A stretch of 64,000 nucleotides of DNA from the NCBI GenBank assembly GCA_035295225.1, contig DATGJI010000005.1:45333-109332 (forward strand), in the 5' to 3' direction. Position numbers and translations under genes: made by a program. Position 1 is the stretch's first letter, and every line of letters starts with the position of its first letter. This document shows, piece after piece, positions 9,962 through 17,777 of the stretch. Source of the stretch: Candidatus Eremiobacteraceae bacterium (GTDB taxonomy: Bacteria; Vulcanimicrobiota; Vulcanimicrobiia; Eremiobacterales; Eremiobacteraceae). Under the pieces are notes generated by a model. That model was not told where the DNA came from. It saw nothing but the letters and a program-made list of their open reading frames with translations, and did no database searches.

Positions 9962-10333
9962 CTAAGACTGCGAAAAGGCGGCTTTCATATGGGTAATATC
10001 GGTGGTTCGGGCGCTTTTCATGATGCAGATGACGTCGAATCGGATGCGCGCGAAGACGCGGCCGCAAAGACTCAAGTACTGCTGTGCCGCTTTGCGGACT
10101 CGGGCCTGTTTGACCGCCGTCACGGCTTCGAGCGGCGATCCGCGCGAAAGGGTGCGGCGCAACTTGACCTCCACGAACACGAGTGTGCCGCCGTCGAGCG
10201 CGATCACATCGATCTCGCCGCCGCGGCAACGGAAATTCCGTTCGAGCACATGATAGCCGCGAGCGGTCAGATATTCAGCCGCCAGCGCTTCGCCGACCGT
10301 GCCGACCGGCGGCTTGAGCGTGGCCGGTCTCAT
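9962..10333 (-). CDS. yraN: YraN/UPF0102 family nuclease-like protein
   Basis: 123 residues. ATG 10333 overlaps the rnhB stop as ATGA. It carries the family core: GTVGEALAAEYLTARGYHVLERNFRCRGGEIDVIA followed by LVFVEVKLR, the E-x-D...E-x-K arrangement of a restriction-endonuclease-like fold. The family neighbours rnhB in many genomes and is thought to act on DNA, but its exact role is not settled. The frame stays open upstream into rnhB; the internal ATG is chosen because homology begins there. Confidence 0.9.
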   Translation of the reverse strand: MRPATLKPPVGTVGEALAAEYLTARGYHVLERNFRCRGGEIDVIALDGGTLVFVEVKLRRTLSRGSPLEAVTAVKQARVRKAAQQYLSLCGRVFARIRFDVICIMKSARTTDITHMKAAFSQS

Positions 10334-10989
10334 GCGAGCAACTCGGCGAAGAGCCACGTCTGCACGACGGGCGCGAACGAGCGACGATGAGCCGGACAAG
10401 GCCCGAGCTTGTGCAAGGCGGCCACGTGCTCTTCGGTGCCGTAGCCTCGGTTGTGCGCAAACCCGTATCCCGGATAGAGCGCATCGAGTTCTTCCATATA
10501 TTGGTCGCGCGCGACTTTTGCGACGATGCTTGCGGCGGCGATCGCTGCCGATTTGGCGTCGCCTCCGATGATCGCCGTCTGCGGCGCCTGGCACGCCGGT
10601 ATGTGAATCGCGTCCACAAAGACCTGCGCCGGCGCGGCGCGCAGACCCGCGAGCGCCCGCCCCATCGCGATGCGCGTGGCGTTCAAGATGTTGTGCGCGT
10701 CGATCTCTTCCGGATCCGCCCAGCCAAGCGAGACGTCTACGGCGAAACGCCGGATGTCTGCATCGAGTTCGACCCGGCGCAATGCCGTGACCACTTTGCT
10801 ATCGTTGAGATGTTCGAGGATCAACGGCTGTGCGATCACCACCGCGCACGCCGTCACCGGTCCCGCGAGAGGACCGCGGCCGACTTCATCGACGCCGCAC
10901 ACGGAAGTCGCCCCATTTTCCCAAGCGGCGCGTTCGTAGCGGTGCATGCGGCTCAGTCGCCGCCGTTCGCCTGCGTCCATCTTCACCAA
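10330..10989 (-). CDS. rnhB: Ribonuclease HII
   Basis: 219 residues. The signature GVDEVGRGPLAGPV at 32-45 gives catalytic Asp34 and Glu35. Further conserved segments are LNDSKVV, QVFVDAIHIP (acidic residue), GGDAKSAAIAAASIVAKVARD and the C-terminal YGFAHNRGYGTEEH. The enzyme cuts RNA in RNA-DNA hybrids and removes single ribonucleotides. It lies in the rplS-lepB-lepB-rbgA-rnhB-yraN order common in many bacteria, 18 bp after rbgA. Confidence 0.95.
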   Translation of the reverse strand: MVKMDAGERRRLSRMHRYERAAWENGATSVCGVDEVGRGPLAGPVTACAVVIAQPLILEHLNDSKVVTALRRVELDADIRRFAVDVSLGWADPEEIDAHNILNATRIAMGRALAGLRAAPAQVFVDAIHIPACQAPQTAIIGGDAKSAAIAAASIVAKVARDQYMEELDALYPGYGFAHNRGYGTEEHVAALHKLGPCPAHRRSFAPVVQTWLFAELLA

Positions 10990-11007
10990 AGAATCAAAGG
11001 CGCGTGG

Positions 11008-11814
11008 TCAACCAGATGGCTCGAATGTGACTCGCATGAACGCGCCTGCACGAAAGCGGGCGATGAACTTGCGGGCCGCGTTAAGGCCGTCAGGTTCGCC
11101 GCCGCGGCGGATCATCCCATGCTGACGAGCAAAAGAAGCGAGCGAAATCTGGCCGGCTTCGCTCGGACGATGACGGCGGACCCAGGTTTCGAAATGCGCG
11201 ACGACCTCTTCCGGATCGTATGCCGTCTCGGGCAAGCAGCCGCACAACGCTAGTTGCCAGGCGGAGGCTTCGTCGACGATACGCGGCGGCAGCACGCCGG
11301 GCGTATCAAGTATGTCCACGCCTTCGGCAAGCCGCAGCCAGCGGACGTGCCGCGTGATGCCCGCGCGGTCCTGCGCTGCCGCGCGCTTGCGGCGGCCCAG
11401 CGCATTGATGATCGACGATTTGCCGGTGTTTGGCGCGCCCACCACGGCGACCCGCAATCGGCCGTCGCGCGGCCGCTTCGAGTAAAGCGCATCGCGCAAT
11501 CGTTTGAGCGAACCGGCATGCGTGCCGATCGTCGCAAACGCGTCGAGGCCCTCGCGGCCGAGCGCGGCAAGCCAACGGTCGGTCATCGCGGGGTCGGCGA
11601 GATCTTCGCGATTGAGCGCGATCAACCGGCGCTTGCGCGCAAGCGTCGGATGCAGACCGGTCGCGGCGGTAGCACGCGGCAATCTTGCATCGCGGACTTC
11701 CACAACGGCATCGATGACGGTCGCGTTTTCGATGACGGCGCGTAGACCGGCCGCCATGTGGCCGGGGAACCACGAGGCAGCCGCTTTCGCAGGCTTAGCG
11801 GAGCGCGCGGGCAC
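11008..11814 (-). CDS. rbgA: Circularly permuted ribosome-assembly GTPase (RbgA/YlqF family)
   Basis: 268 residues. The G motifs are permuted as expected for YlqF/RbgA: the N-terminal signature SWFPGHMAAGLR, then G4 as NREDLAD, then G1 GAPNTGKSS, the switch region AGITRH and G3 DTPGV. A C-terminal RNA-binding helical domain ends KFIARFRAGAF. RbgA acts late in 50S subunit maturation. G4 reads NRED rather than the usual NKxD; Arg at the Lys position is a mild departure. The gene overlaps the preceding signal peptidase gene by 20 bp. Confidence 0.92.
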   Translation of the reverse strand: MPARSAKPAKAAASWFPGHMAAGLRAVIENATVIDAVVEVRDARLPRATAATGLHPTLARKRRLIALNREDLADPAMTDRWLAALGREGLDAFATIGTHAGSLKRLRDALYSKRPRDGRLRVAVVGAPNTGKSSIINALGRRKRAAAQDRAGITRHVRWLRLAEGVDILDTPGVLPPRIVDEASAWQLALCGCLPETAYDPEEVVAHFETWVRRHRPSEAGQISLASFARQHGMIRRGGEPDGLNAARKFIARFRAGAFMRVTFEPSG

Positions 11815-12457
11815 GGGTGAGCGGCCAGAGCACGACTTTTGCCCGGCCGATGACGGCCGCGATCGGTATCGGACCGAACGACCGCGAGTCGACGGATTGT
11901 GCGCGATTGTCGCCGAGGACGTAGAGGTCGCCCGCCGGCACGGTCAGCGGCGCGAGATTCGACCGGTCGAGCGACTCGTTTGAAGACGCTGAGAACGGTA
12001 CGCCGTTCACTGCAACCGCGCCGTTGTCGATCGAAATCGTATCGCCGGGAAGACCGGCGACGCGTTTGAGCAAGATGCGGCGCTCATCGCCGGCGCCCAT
12101 CTCGAACGCCACAAGATCGCCGCGCGCGATCGGATGGAGACCGATCTCCACGAGCGGGTGGTCGGTGCTCGACGGATTACCGATGCGCAGATCGTAGGCG
12201 AGCGTGTCGATCAGCACGTGTTCGCCATCCATCAACTGCGGTTCCATGCTCTTGCCATCGACCTGCGGCATGCGCCAGAATAAGAGAAGGATGAGGCCGC
12301 AGAGGACAGCGACTTCGGCGACGAGGCTGACGATGTGGATGATGCGGCGGCGACGCGCCAAACGGCGTCCGTCATCGGCGAGAACTTCTTCGAACGACGG
12401 AGCACGCGTGATCGCGGATTCGTCCGTGTCGGTCAGGCGCGGGCTGTACGCGGACAC
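11795..12457 (-). CDS. lepB: Signal peptidase I (second of a tandem pair)
   Basis: 220 residues. A basic N-terminal tail precedes one membrane helix (IVSLVAEVAVLCGLILLLFW, about 42-61). Box B GKSMEPQL holds the nucleophile Ser70, box D ILLKRVAGLPGD the general base Lys131, and box E is VLGDNRAQSVDSRSFG. All catalytic residues of a type I signal peptidase are present. It is shorter and more divergent than the paralogue before it, notably GKSMEP instead of SGSMEP. The function is removal of Sec/Tat signal peptides; a separate substrate set is an inference. Confidence 0.92.
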   Translation of the reverse strand: MSAYSPRLTDTDESAITRAPSFEEVLADDGRRLARRRRIIHIVSLVAEVAVLCGLILLLFWRMPQVDGKSMEPQLMDGEHVLIDTLAYDLRIGNPSSTDHPLVEIGLHPIARGDLVAFEMGAGDERRILLKRVAGLPGDTISIDNGAVAVNGVPFSASSNESLDRSNLAPLTVPAGDLYVLGDNRAQSVDSRSFGPIPIAAVIGRAKVVLWPLTRARALR

Positions 12458-12522
12458 GGACTCCTGTGTTCAGGAGATAGACGCGGCCGACCTCCGTCAG
12501 CGGCGATGGCGTACGCGGTCGG

Positions 12523-13215
12523 CTAGTGCAGCAATCTCGCGTCGCTGAACGGCCAGAAGACCAAAAACGCGTGTCCGACGAATTTATCGCGCGCGATGAA
12601 TCCCCACAAGTGCGAGTCATCGGAATTGTTGCGGTTGTCGCCCATCATGAAATACCAGCCGTTCGGGATGCGGTCGGGCGCTTGCCAATCCTTCTTCGGC
12701 GGGATCTGCGCGCGCGTCGGATCGAGCGGAATACCGTCCACCCAAATGTCGTAGTTTTTGATCTCAAGTTCGTAGTCGGGATGATTCGCCGCGGGCAGAT
12801 AGGGCTCGTTCACGGGCTGACCGTTGCGGATCACCACGCCGTTGTGGATGCGCAGGCGATCGCCTGGCGTGCCCATGACGCGCTTGATGAAGTCGGTGGT
12901 GCCGAGCTCCGGCGGCGGTATGAACACCGCGATCTGTCCGAGCTGCGGGTTGGAGATGCCGTACTGGATCTCGGATGCGAGCAGCACGTCGTTGATCTTC
13001 AGCGTCGGCTCCATCGAGCCCGACGGGATGTAGAACGTGCGGATGACGTAGCGCATCAAGAGCAGCGCGACGACACCGGCGATCAGAAACGCATCGAGAT
13101 ATTCGCGCGTGACCGCCCGGCTTTTATCGTCGGGAATCGCGTTTGGGGCGATCCACAGGACGGCGCGCGCGATCGCAAGGACGCACAGAACGGCGATCAG
13201 GATGGACGGCGTCAT
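12523..13215 (-). CDS. lepB: Signal peptidase I (first of a tandem pair)
   Basis: 230 residues. Two N-terminal hydrophobic segments (ILIAVLCVLAIARAVLWIA; FLIAGVVALLLMRYVI) precede box B PSGSMEPTL with Ser67, box D FIKRVMGTPGD with Lys111 and box E MMGDNRNNSDDSHLWG. The second membrane segment lies directly before the catalytic domain, as in LepB. The gene starts 10 bp after the rplS stop, the common rplS-lepB arrangement. Confidence 0.94.
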   Translation of the reverse strand: MTPSILIAVLCVLAIARAVLWIAPNAIPDDKSRAVTREYLDAFLIAGVVALLLMRYVIRTFYIPSGSMEPTLKINDVLLASEIQYGISNPQLGQIAVFIPPPELGTTDFIKRVMGTPGDRLRIHNGVVIRNGQPVNEPYLPAANHPDYELEIKNYDIWVDGIPLDPTRAQIPPKKDWQAPDRIPNGWYFMMGDNRNNSDDSHLWGFIARDKFVGHAFLVFWPFSDARLLH

Positions 13216-13225
13216 GCCGCGAGCT

Positions 13226-13573
13226 TCAGCTCTTTCTCTCTTTTATGCGGGTCGCTTTGCTGCCGATCCGATCCTGCAAGTAGAACAGCTTGGCGCGGCG
13301 CACGAGGCCGCGGCGCATGACCTCGACCTTTTCGACGCGCGGCGAGTGGACGAGAAACGAACGCTCGACACCCACACCATGCGCGATGCGCCGAACGGTG
13401 AAGCTCTCGGAAAGGCCGCCATGCTTGCGTTCGATGACCACGCCTTCGAACACCTGAATGCGTTCCTTGTTGCCTTCGGTCACCCGCGAATGCACCTTGA
13501 CGGAATCGCCAGGGCCGAATTCCACCGTCTGCTTCTTTTTCTGCGCGTCGGTGATCACGCGTTTGATGTCCAT
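13226..13573 (-). CDS. rplS: 50S ribosomal protein L19
   Basis: 115 residues from ATG 13573, preceded by GAGGGATAG. The sequence shows the L19 pattern throughout: [64 protein letters not shown] and [16 protein letters not shown]19 sits at the 30S/50S interface. The reading frame stays open further upstream, but homology begins at this ATG. It has its own promoter and an attenuator-like leader. Confidence 0.97.
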   Translation of the reverse strand: MDIKRVITDAQKKKQTVEFGPGDSVKVHSRVTEGNKERIQVFEGVVIERKHGGLSESFTVRRIAHGVGVERSFLVHSPRVEKVEVMRRGLVRRAKLFYLQDRIGSKATRIKERKS

Positions 13574-13598
13574 GATCGTCGCTATCCCTCGGGCCGCT

Positions 13599-13632
13599 AA
13601 AAAAGCGTCGGCCGCCTCACGGGGCCCGACGC
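13599..13632 (-). terminator. Attenuator-like intrinsic terminator in the rplS leader
   Basis: On the minus strand GCGTCGG (13632-13626) pairs with CCGACGC (13611-13605). The stem can extend two more pairs past a bulged G and is followed at once by six T residues (13604-13599). The T-run ends 25 nt before the rplS start codon, so the hairpin lies inside the leader transcript rather than at a gene end. It fits a conditional attenuator of ribosomal-protein synthesis. Confidence 0.6.
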
Positions 13633-13695
13633 CGCTGCCGCGTCTATCGTCGCCGGCCGCCGGCCGGCGCCAAACAAAAAAATCGAACGCCGTTA

Positions 13696-13725
13696 AGTAT
13701 AACACACGGCGGTCGAATGCTTCAA
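13696..13725 (-). promoter_or_regulatory. Sigma-70-type promoter of rplS
   Basis: On the minus strand, -35 TTGAAG (13725-13720), an 18-bp spacer and -10 TATACT (13701-13696). The -35 overlaps the last codons of trmD. The predicted start near 13690 gives a leader of about 115 nt that contains the hairpin at 13599-13632. Confidence 0.6.
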
Positions 13726-14402
13726 GACCGAAGGTCCGGACGGCGCTTTGAAGTCCGTTCGCGCGCGCGATCCGCACGCCACAACGCGATCTTGCCATGA
13801 TCCCCCGACAACAATATTTCCGGGACACTAACGCCGCGGAAAGTGGCAGGCCGCGTGTAGTGGGGCCAATCGAGGCCGTCACCACAGAAGGAGTCGTTTG
13901 CCGCGCTTTCGGCCGCTATCGCCCCAGGAAGGATGCGAACGCAGGCATCCGCTATCGCGAGCGCAGGAATCTCGCCGCCTGTCAGCACGAAATCGCCGAG
14001 CGACACTTCCGAAGCAGCGACGATGTCGAATAGACGTTCGTCAATGCCTTCGTAGTGACCGCAGATGAGGATCAGTCGTTGCAGGCTAGAGAGATCGCGG
14101 GCCATCGCTTGCGTGAAGACGGCGCCGGCGGGAGTCGGCACGATGATGCGCGTGCCGTCCGGCACTGACAAAGTATCGCCCAGAAGATCATCAAGACATG
14201 CCACGAGCGGGCCTAAGCGCATGACCATGCCTGCGCCGCCGCCATACGGCGCATCGTCGGCTCGCTCGCCGTCGGGCACATACACGCGGAGGTCAACGAC
14301 CGCGATGTCGGCCAACCCCTTGGCTTGCGCGCGTCCGATGATGCTGCCGCGCGTCAATGGTTCGACGAGTTGCGGGAAAAGTGTGACGATATCGATGCGC
14401 AT
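13722..14402 (-). CDS. trmD: tRNA (guanine-N1)-methyltransferase TrmD
   Basis: 226 residues from ATG 14402 ([16 protein letters not shown]). SPOUT-class knot motifs are intact: [26 protein letters not shown] (the trefoil-knot SAM site), and [19 protein letters not shown]. It methylates G37 of tRNAs read with G36, preventing frameshifts. The frame is open for 21 codons further upstream, but homology starts here. rimM and rpsP, usual upstream partners, are not next to it: a TPR gene diverges 23 bp away. Confidence 0.96.
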   Translation of the reverse strand: MRIDIVTLFPQLVEPLTRGSIIGRAQAKGLADIAVVDLRVYVPDGERADDAPYGGGAGMVMRLGPLVACLDDLLGDTLSVPDGTRIIVPTPAGAVFTQAMARDLSSLQRLILICGHYEGIDERLFDIVAASEVSLGDFVLTGGEIPALAIADACVRILPGAIAAESAANDSFCGDGLDWPHYTRPATFRGVSVPEILLSGDHGKIALWRADRARERTSKRRPDLRS

Positions 14403-14425
14403 GCGTTCGCGCCGGAACTTCACGG

Positions 14426-14884
14426 ATGACGTTGCGCTCACCCTTTGCTGAAGGGTTGCGCGCACAAGAGCGCGGCCGATTCGATGAGGCGATTGCGTTC
14501 TTCACCGAGGCGGCGCTCGATCCGCGCCATGCGGCGAGCGCGCTTTCGAAACGCGGCGTCTGCAAAGTGCGGATCGCGGACCTCGCCGGCGCGCGCGCCG
14601 ATTTCGAGGCGGCGCTGGTTCGCGATCCGCGATGTGCCCCCGCGCTCACGAACCTCGGCAACATGGCGCAGGAAGAAGGCCGGTTCGACTCCGCGCTCGA
14701 GCGCTATCAAGCGGCGATCGCGGCCGACGCGAACTACGCGCCCGCGCATCACAACCTCGGCGTTCTCTATCGAAAGCTCGGGCGGGTCGAGGAGAGCGTG
14801 CGCGAACTGCGCGCGGCAGGCATGCTTGAATACCGTCCGCGTGCCATCATCGAGCGGCTGCGTTCGGCGTTCCGCCGCGACTAG
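14426..14884 (+). CDS. Tetratricopeptide-repeat protein
   Basis: 152 residues of about three to four TPR units: GLRAQERGRFDEAIAFFTEA, ALSKRGVCKVRIADLAGARA, ALTNLGNMAQEEGRFDSALE and AHHNLGVLYRKLGRVEESVR each have the W/L-G-Y-A-x-P-type spacing. No signal peptide, so probably a cytosolic scaffold protein. It diverges from trmD, and its stop overlaps the stop of the convergent unknown gene by 4 bp. Confidence 0.85.
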   Translation: MTLRSPFAEGLRAQERGRFDEAIAFFTEAALDPRHAASALSKRGVCKVRIADLAGARADFEAALVRDPRCAPALTNLGNMAQEEGRFDSALERYQAAIAADANYAPAHHNLGVLYRKLGRVEESVRELRAAGMLEYRPRAIIERLRSAFRRD

Positions 14885-15360
14885 CGCTTCTCTCCCACCT
14901 CGACCACGTCGGCTTGCGTGATCTCCTGAAGATATTCGAACAATTGCGGCAGCGTGATCTTCTCAAGGGCGTTGCGCTTGGGCGCGCGATCGTCGTCGCC
15001 TTCATCCCGGATGTAGTAGCGGATATCGAAGTCCGTCGCATCGCCTGCGTAGAACGCGACGGCGAATCCCTTGCTCGGATTGTCGTCGTAGATGCGCATG
15101 GCGTGCGGATTGACGATTTCGACTGAGTGTGACGGATTGACCGCGTCGAAGAACGTCACGACGACTTCCGCGACGCCGGTGACTTCTACCGCGCCGACCG
15201 TGAAGGCGTTCTTCGCAGAATAGAGCTCGTGGGAGCGCCGATGACGCGCCGACATCTCATAGAAAACACGATGCCGGACGAACCGGCCGAGGATTTTACG
15301 GAGTGTCGCGAGTGTGGCGACAGCCTCTTCGCGCTGGCTCTTTGTGTAGATGATCTTCAA
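14881..15360 (-). CDS. Hypothetical protein, unknown family
   Basis: 159 residues from TTG 15360 (preceded by GAGGCGCTCC). It is soluble, with mixed helices and strands and an acidic C-terminal half (FDIRYYIRDEGDDD...ITLPQLFEYLQEITQADVVEV). There is no signal peptide, membrane helix or catalytic motif. The regular codon use and tight packing with the TPR gene support a real gene. I cannot assign a function. Confidence 0.65.
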   Translation of the reverse strand: MKIIYTKSQREEAVATLATLRKILGRFVRHRVFYEMSARHRRSHELYSAKNAFTVGAVEVTGVAEVVVTFFDAVNPSHSVEIVNPHAMRIYDDNPSKGFAVAFYAGDATDFDIRYYIRDEGDDDRAPKRNALEKITLPQLFEYLQEITQADVVEVGEKR

Positions 15361-15411
15361 GGAGCGCCTCGCGAGGACGAACGAAGCCGGTCTTGAAACG
15401 TTCGGCTCTTG

Positions 15412-15708
15412 ATGGAAGGGAGCCCTCTCACCGCGATGCTCCTGTGGCTAGGCCCAACCGACATGGCGACGATTTTTGTGGTCGCTCTGCTGCTTTTCGG
15501 GCCCGAACAATTGCCCAAGGTGGCTCGCCAAGTCGGCGAGGTCATGCGTCACATGCAGAACACGACGCAATCGTTCATGCTGGAGATGGATCGAGCCGCG
15601 CGCGAGCACGATGTCACACCGGCAGCTGTTGCGCCGCCCCCTGACGACCCGGTCACCGATGTACCGAGCGCCGACGCGCCGGACGACAAATCACCCGAAG
15701 CGCCATAA
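15412..15708 (+). CDS. tatA: TatA/TatB-like twin-arginine translocase component
   Basis: 98 residues. The short N-terminal region leads into MLLWLGPTDMATIFVVALLL and the conserved FGPEQLPKVARQVGEVMRHM, the membrane helix, hinge and amphipathic helix of the TatA/Hcf106 family. A polar Pro/Asp-rich tail follows. ATG 15436 gives a more typical length and may be the true start. TatA forms the channel for folded proteins with TatC; tatC is not in this window. TatA and TatB cannot be told apart securely here. Confidence 0.8.
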   Translation: MEGSPLTAMLLWLGPTDMATIFVVALLLFGPEQLPKVARQVGEVMRHMQNTTQSFMLEMDRAAREHDVTPAAVAPPPDDPVTDVPSADAPDDKSPEAP

Positions 15709-15731
15709 AAGGTCGGTCGCGCCGGCGATAA

Positions 15732-16002
15732 TGTAGGGCGCGCCTTTACGGCGCGCCGGCGCTAATGTAGGGCGCGCCTTTACGGCGCGCCGGCGCTAAT
15801 GTAGGGCGCGCCTTTACGGCGCGCCGGCGCTAATGTAGGGCGCGCCTTTACGGCGCGCCGGAGATCATGTAGGGCGCGCCTTTACGGCGCGCCGGCGCCA
15901 TTGTGGGGCGCCTTTACGGCGCGCCGGCGCTAATGTAGGGCGCGCCTTTACGGCGCGCCGGAGATCATGTAGGGCGCGCCTTTACGGCGCGCCGGCGACC
16001 AT
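15732..16002. repeat. Family A palindrome array, eight units with GGCGCGCC cores
   Basis: Units of TGTAGGGCGCGCC-TTTAC-GGCGCGCCGGCG start at about 15732, 15766, 15800, 15834, 15868, 15902, 15934 and 15968, a 34-bp period. The sixth is 2 bp shorter. Spacers are only GCTAA or AGATCA. The array fills the gap between the convergent tatA-like and lytic transglycosylase genes. Confidence 0.95.
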
Positions 16003-16003
16003 G

Positions 16004-16576
16004 TCAGGTGGCGGACATGCCCGAAAGCCGCCGCCAGAGTACGATCACCTTCATGACGTAGTGGACAGTTTCGTCATACGGCGGGATGCCGCCGTACTCG
16101 TCGACGGCGCCGCTGCCGGCGTTGTAGGCCGCGATCGCGTAAAGATATTGCCGCTGTTGGTCGAATCGCGCGTAATGGCGAAGATCGCCGCCAAGAGTCA
16201 GCACGGTGCCGCGGATGTTCTGATCGACATCGTCGGCGTTCGAGACTCCATCGTCTGCAGCGGTGCCGGGCATGAGTTGGCCAAGGCCCATCGCACCCGA
16301 CGAGCTGCGCGCGGTCCGATCGAACGAACTCTCGGTCGCCACCACGGCCACTACGAGGCGCGGATCGACGCCTTGTGTCGGCGCTTCGCGCATGATGGCG
16401 GTAACGATGCGCTCGGCTTCGGATTCCGCAATGCCGGGATTGAAGTAGCGGATCGCGTCGACGTAAGCTCCCATCGCATCGGTCGGTAAGGATGACGTTG
16501 TGGCGGCGCGCGACGTGCCGGCAGCGCTCGCATATGCGAGCGCTGCAATCGCGCAGGAAAATATGAGGCGTCGCAT
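16004..16576 (-). CDS. Lytic murein transglycosylase (SLT domain)
   Basis: 190 residues from ATG 16576 with a signal peptide (LIFSCAIAALAYASAAGTSRA). The mature protein is an SLT/goose-lysozyme domain: VDPRLVVAVVATESSFDRTARS with catalytic Glu in ATESSF, GAMGLGQLMPGTA, NIRGTVLTLGGDLRHY and AIAAYNAGSGAV. It cleaves the MurNAc-GlcNAc bond of peptidoglycan to the 1,6-anhydro product. The stop abuts the eight-unit palindrome array. Confidence 0.93.
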   Translation of the reverse strand: MRRLIFSCAIAALAYASAAGTSRAATTSSLPTDAMGAYVDAIRYFNPGIAESEAERIVTAIMREAPTQGVDPRLVVAVVATESSFDRTARSSSGAMGLGQLMPGTAADDGVSNADDVDQNIRGTVLTLGGDLRHYARFDQQRQYLYAIAAYNAGSGAVDEYGGIPPYDETVHYVMKVIVLWRRLSGMSAT

Positions 16577-16632
16577 ATGTGACGTATCGGATTCCCAGCG
16601 CCGTCCATCAAGGGCCGGCGCCAATTGTCCCG

Positions 16633-16875
16633 CTAGAGCTTGAACTGGGCGCGAACTTCGCGCGTCTTCTCTTCGAGAAACTTCAATACGGAATTGCGGA
16701 CGGATTCGCGCTGGTCTTCTTCGAGCCGGCTATAGATGAGGAATCCGGCAGATGCGACGATGGCACCGATGACCGCGGCAGCGATGGTCTGCCGGAAGAT
16801 GGTCCCGTCATCCGTTTCCATGCGCGTCGCGCCGTTCACGCGCGTTGAGATCCGTGATTCAGCCGAGCTCTCCAT
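16633..16875 (-). CDS. Small single-pass membrane protein, unknown
   Basis: 80 residues, well preceded by GAGGAGAAACGACC. A charged N-terminal half is followed by one membrane helix (TIAAAVIGAIVASAGFLIYS, about 29-48) and a basic/acidic helical tail (LEEDQRESVRNSVLKFLEEK). It lies between prp and the lytic transglycosylase on the same strand, where many genomes have rpmA. It is not L27: no ribosomal-protein motif is visible. Confidence 0.65.
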   Translation of the reverse strand: MESSAESRISTRVNGATRMETDDGTIFRQTIAAAVIGAIVASAGFLIYSRLEEDQRESVRNSVLKFLEEKTREVRAQFKL

Positions 16876-16921
16876 GGTCGTTTCTCCTCATTTCCGGGGC
16901 CGCGCCCTTCGGCGGTCAATG

Positions 16922-17266
16922 CTATTTTCCCGCGCCTCTTACGGTCAGGTACCCACGATAGCTTCGAGCGATTGCGCGGAGGCCGGCGATTGTGGATTCT
17001 AGGACGGCTTGCGCTCTCACGCCGCCGCCGTGAATATCTAAGCGGTAGTCGCCGCGGGGGTCATCGTGCACCACGGCAACCGCGCCGCAAAAAGCGGAGA
17101 CGCCGTTCGCCGCCGTCTGCACGAGCGCGCTGACCGCGGCACACACGATATCCTTGCCTGCCCGCGCGAAACCCGCGTGGCCGGTCACGGTGATGCGGAC
17201 GATTGCCCCGCGCGATCGATTGAAGCGGACCTGGAGAGGAGCCTTAGCCGAACGAGATCTTTTCAA
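16922..17266 (-). CDS. prp: Ribosomal-processing cysteine protease Prp (YsxB family)
   Basis: About 114 residues if it starts at TTG 17266, overlapping the rplU end by 23 bp. It has the family catalytic pair: His in VTGHAGFARAGKD and Cys in IVCAAVSALVQT. The C-terminal part includes SAFCGAVAVVHDDPRGDYRLDI. In Firmicutes and relatives Prp removes an N-terminal extension of ribosomal protein L27 and lies between rplU and rpmA. Here rplU precedes it but rpmA does not follow. No ATG or GTG is available before the conserved region, so TTG is the likeliest start. Confidence 0.8.
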   Translation of the reverse strand: MKRSRSAKAPLQVRFNRSRGAIVRITVTGHAGFARAGKDIVCAAVSALVQTAANGVSAFCGAVAVVHDDPRGDYRLDIHGGGVRAQAVLESTIAGLRAIARSYRGYLTVRGAGK

Positions 17267-17558
17267 TACGAAGTTCGGTGATCGGCTGACGATGCCCGTG
17301 CCGGGTGCGCACGCGCTTCTTCGGCTTGTAGCGGAAGGCCATGACTTTCGGGGCGAGCGACTGGCGCACGATTTTGGCGCTGACAGTGGCCCGCTCGACG
17401 AGCGGCGATCCGACGATGAGGTCTTTGCCGTCGTGGGCGAGCAGCACGCGGTCAAAGACGATCTCGGCGTCGGTTTCGCCCGCGACGCGGTCGAGGCGCA
17501 GTATCTCGCCTTCCTTTACCTTGAGATGTCGTCCATTTGCTTCGATGACGGCGTACAT
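17244..17558 (-). CDS. rplU: 50S ribosomal protein L21
   Basis: 104 residues from ATG 17558: MYAVIEANGRHLKVKEGEIL, DAEIVFDRVLL, VGSPLVERATVSAKIV and the basic tail KVMAFRYKPKKRVRTRHGHRQ. This is the complete L21 pattern. L21 binds 23S rRNA with L20. The frame stays open upstream of the ATG without homology. Prp overlaps its end. Confidence 0.97.
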   Translation of the reverse strand: MYAVIEANGRHLKVKEGEILRLDRVAGETDAEIVFDRVLLAHDGKDLIVGSPLVERATVSAKIVRQSLAPKVMAFRYKPKKRVRTRHGHRQPITELRIEKISFG

Positions 17559-17583
17559 GCAAAGGCCTTTCGAATTCGAATTC

Positions 17584-17633
17584 TTATGCGTTTTAGACGC
17601 ATAATCGTACCATAACCGTGCTTTTAGCGTCAA
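17584..17633 (-). promoter_or_regulatory. Promoter and leader hairpin of rplU
   Basis: On the minus strand, -35 TTGACG (17633-17628), an 18-bp spacer and -10 TACGAT (17609-17604). A perfect 7-bp inverted repeat TTATGCG-ttttaga-CGCATAA (17584-17604) starts at the last base of the -10 and covers the predicted start, a possible operator or leader stem. A 12-bp palindrome GAATTCGAATTC lies further into the leader. Confidence 0.5.
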
Positions 17634-17669
17634 ACACGGCATGTTCCGCCCTCAATTGTGGCTAAAGTA

Positions 17670-17738
17670 TTTACAAAGACGAACAAATGCCCTACTATTT
17701 GTTCTTGGCAACTGACAGTTACGACGAATAGTTGCCGC
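17670..17738 (+). promoter_or_regulatory. Promoter and leader inverted repeat of speD
   Basis: -35 TTTACA (17670-17675), a 17-bp spacer and -10 TACTAT (17693-17698) face speD. In the leader, GGCAAC (17709-17714) and GTTGCC (17733-17738) are perfect inverted repeats 18 nt apart. A purine-rich GGAGGTGGGGA follows, far from the start codon. A regulatory hairpin sensing polyamines is possible but unproven. Confidence 0.45.
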
Positions 17739-17777
17739 GCCGGAGGTGGGGACTTCCCGTAGTCACGATATTGTCGC

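Noticed and set aside
15732..16002. CRISPR array (regular 34-bp repeats)
   Set aside because: The spacers are only a few near-identical bases and the repeat unit fills almost the whole period. No cas gene is present.
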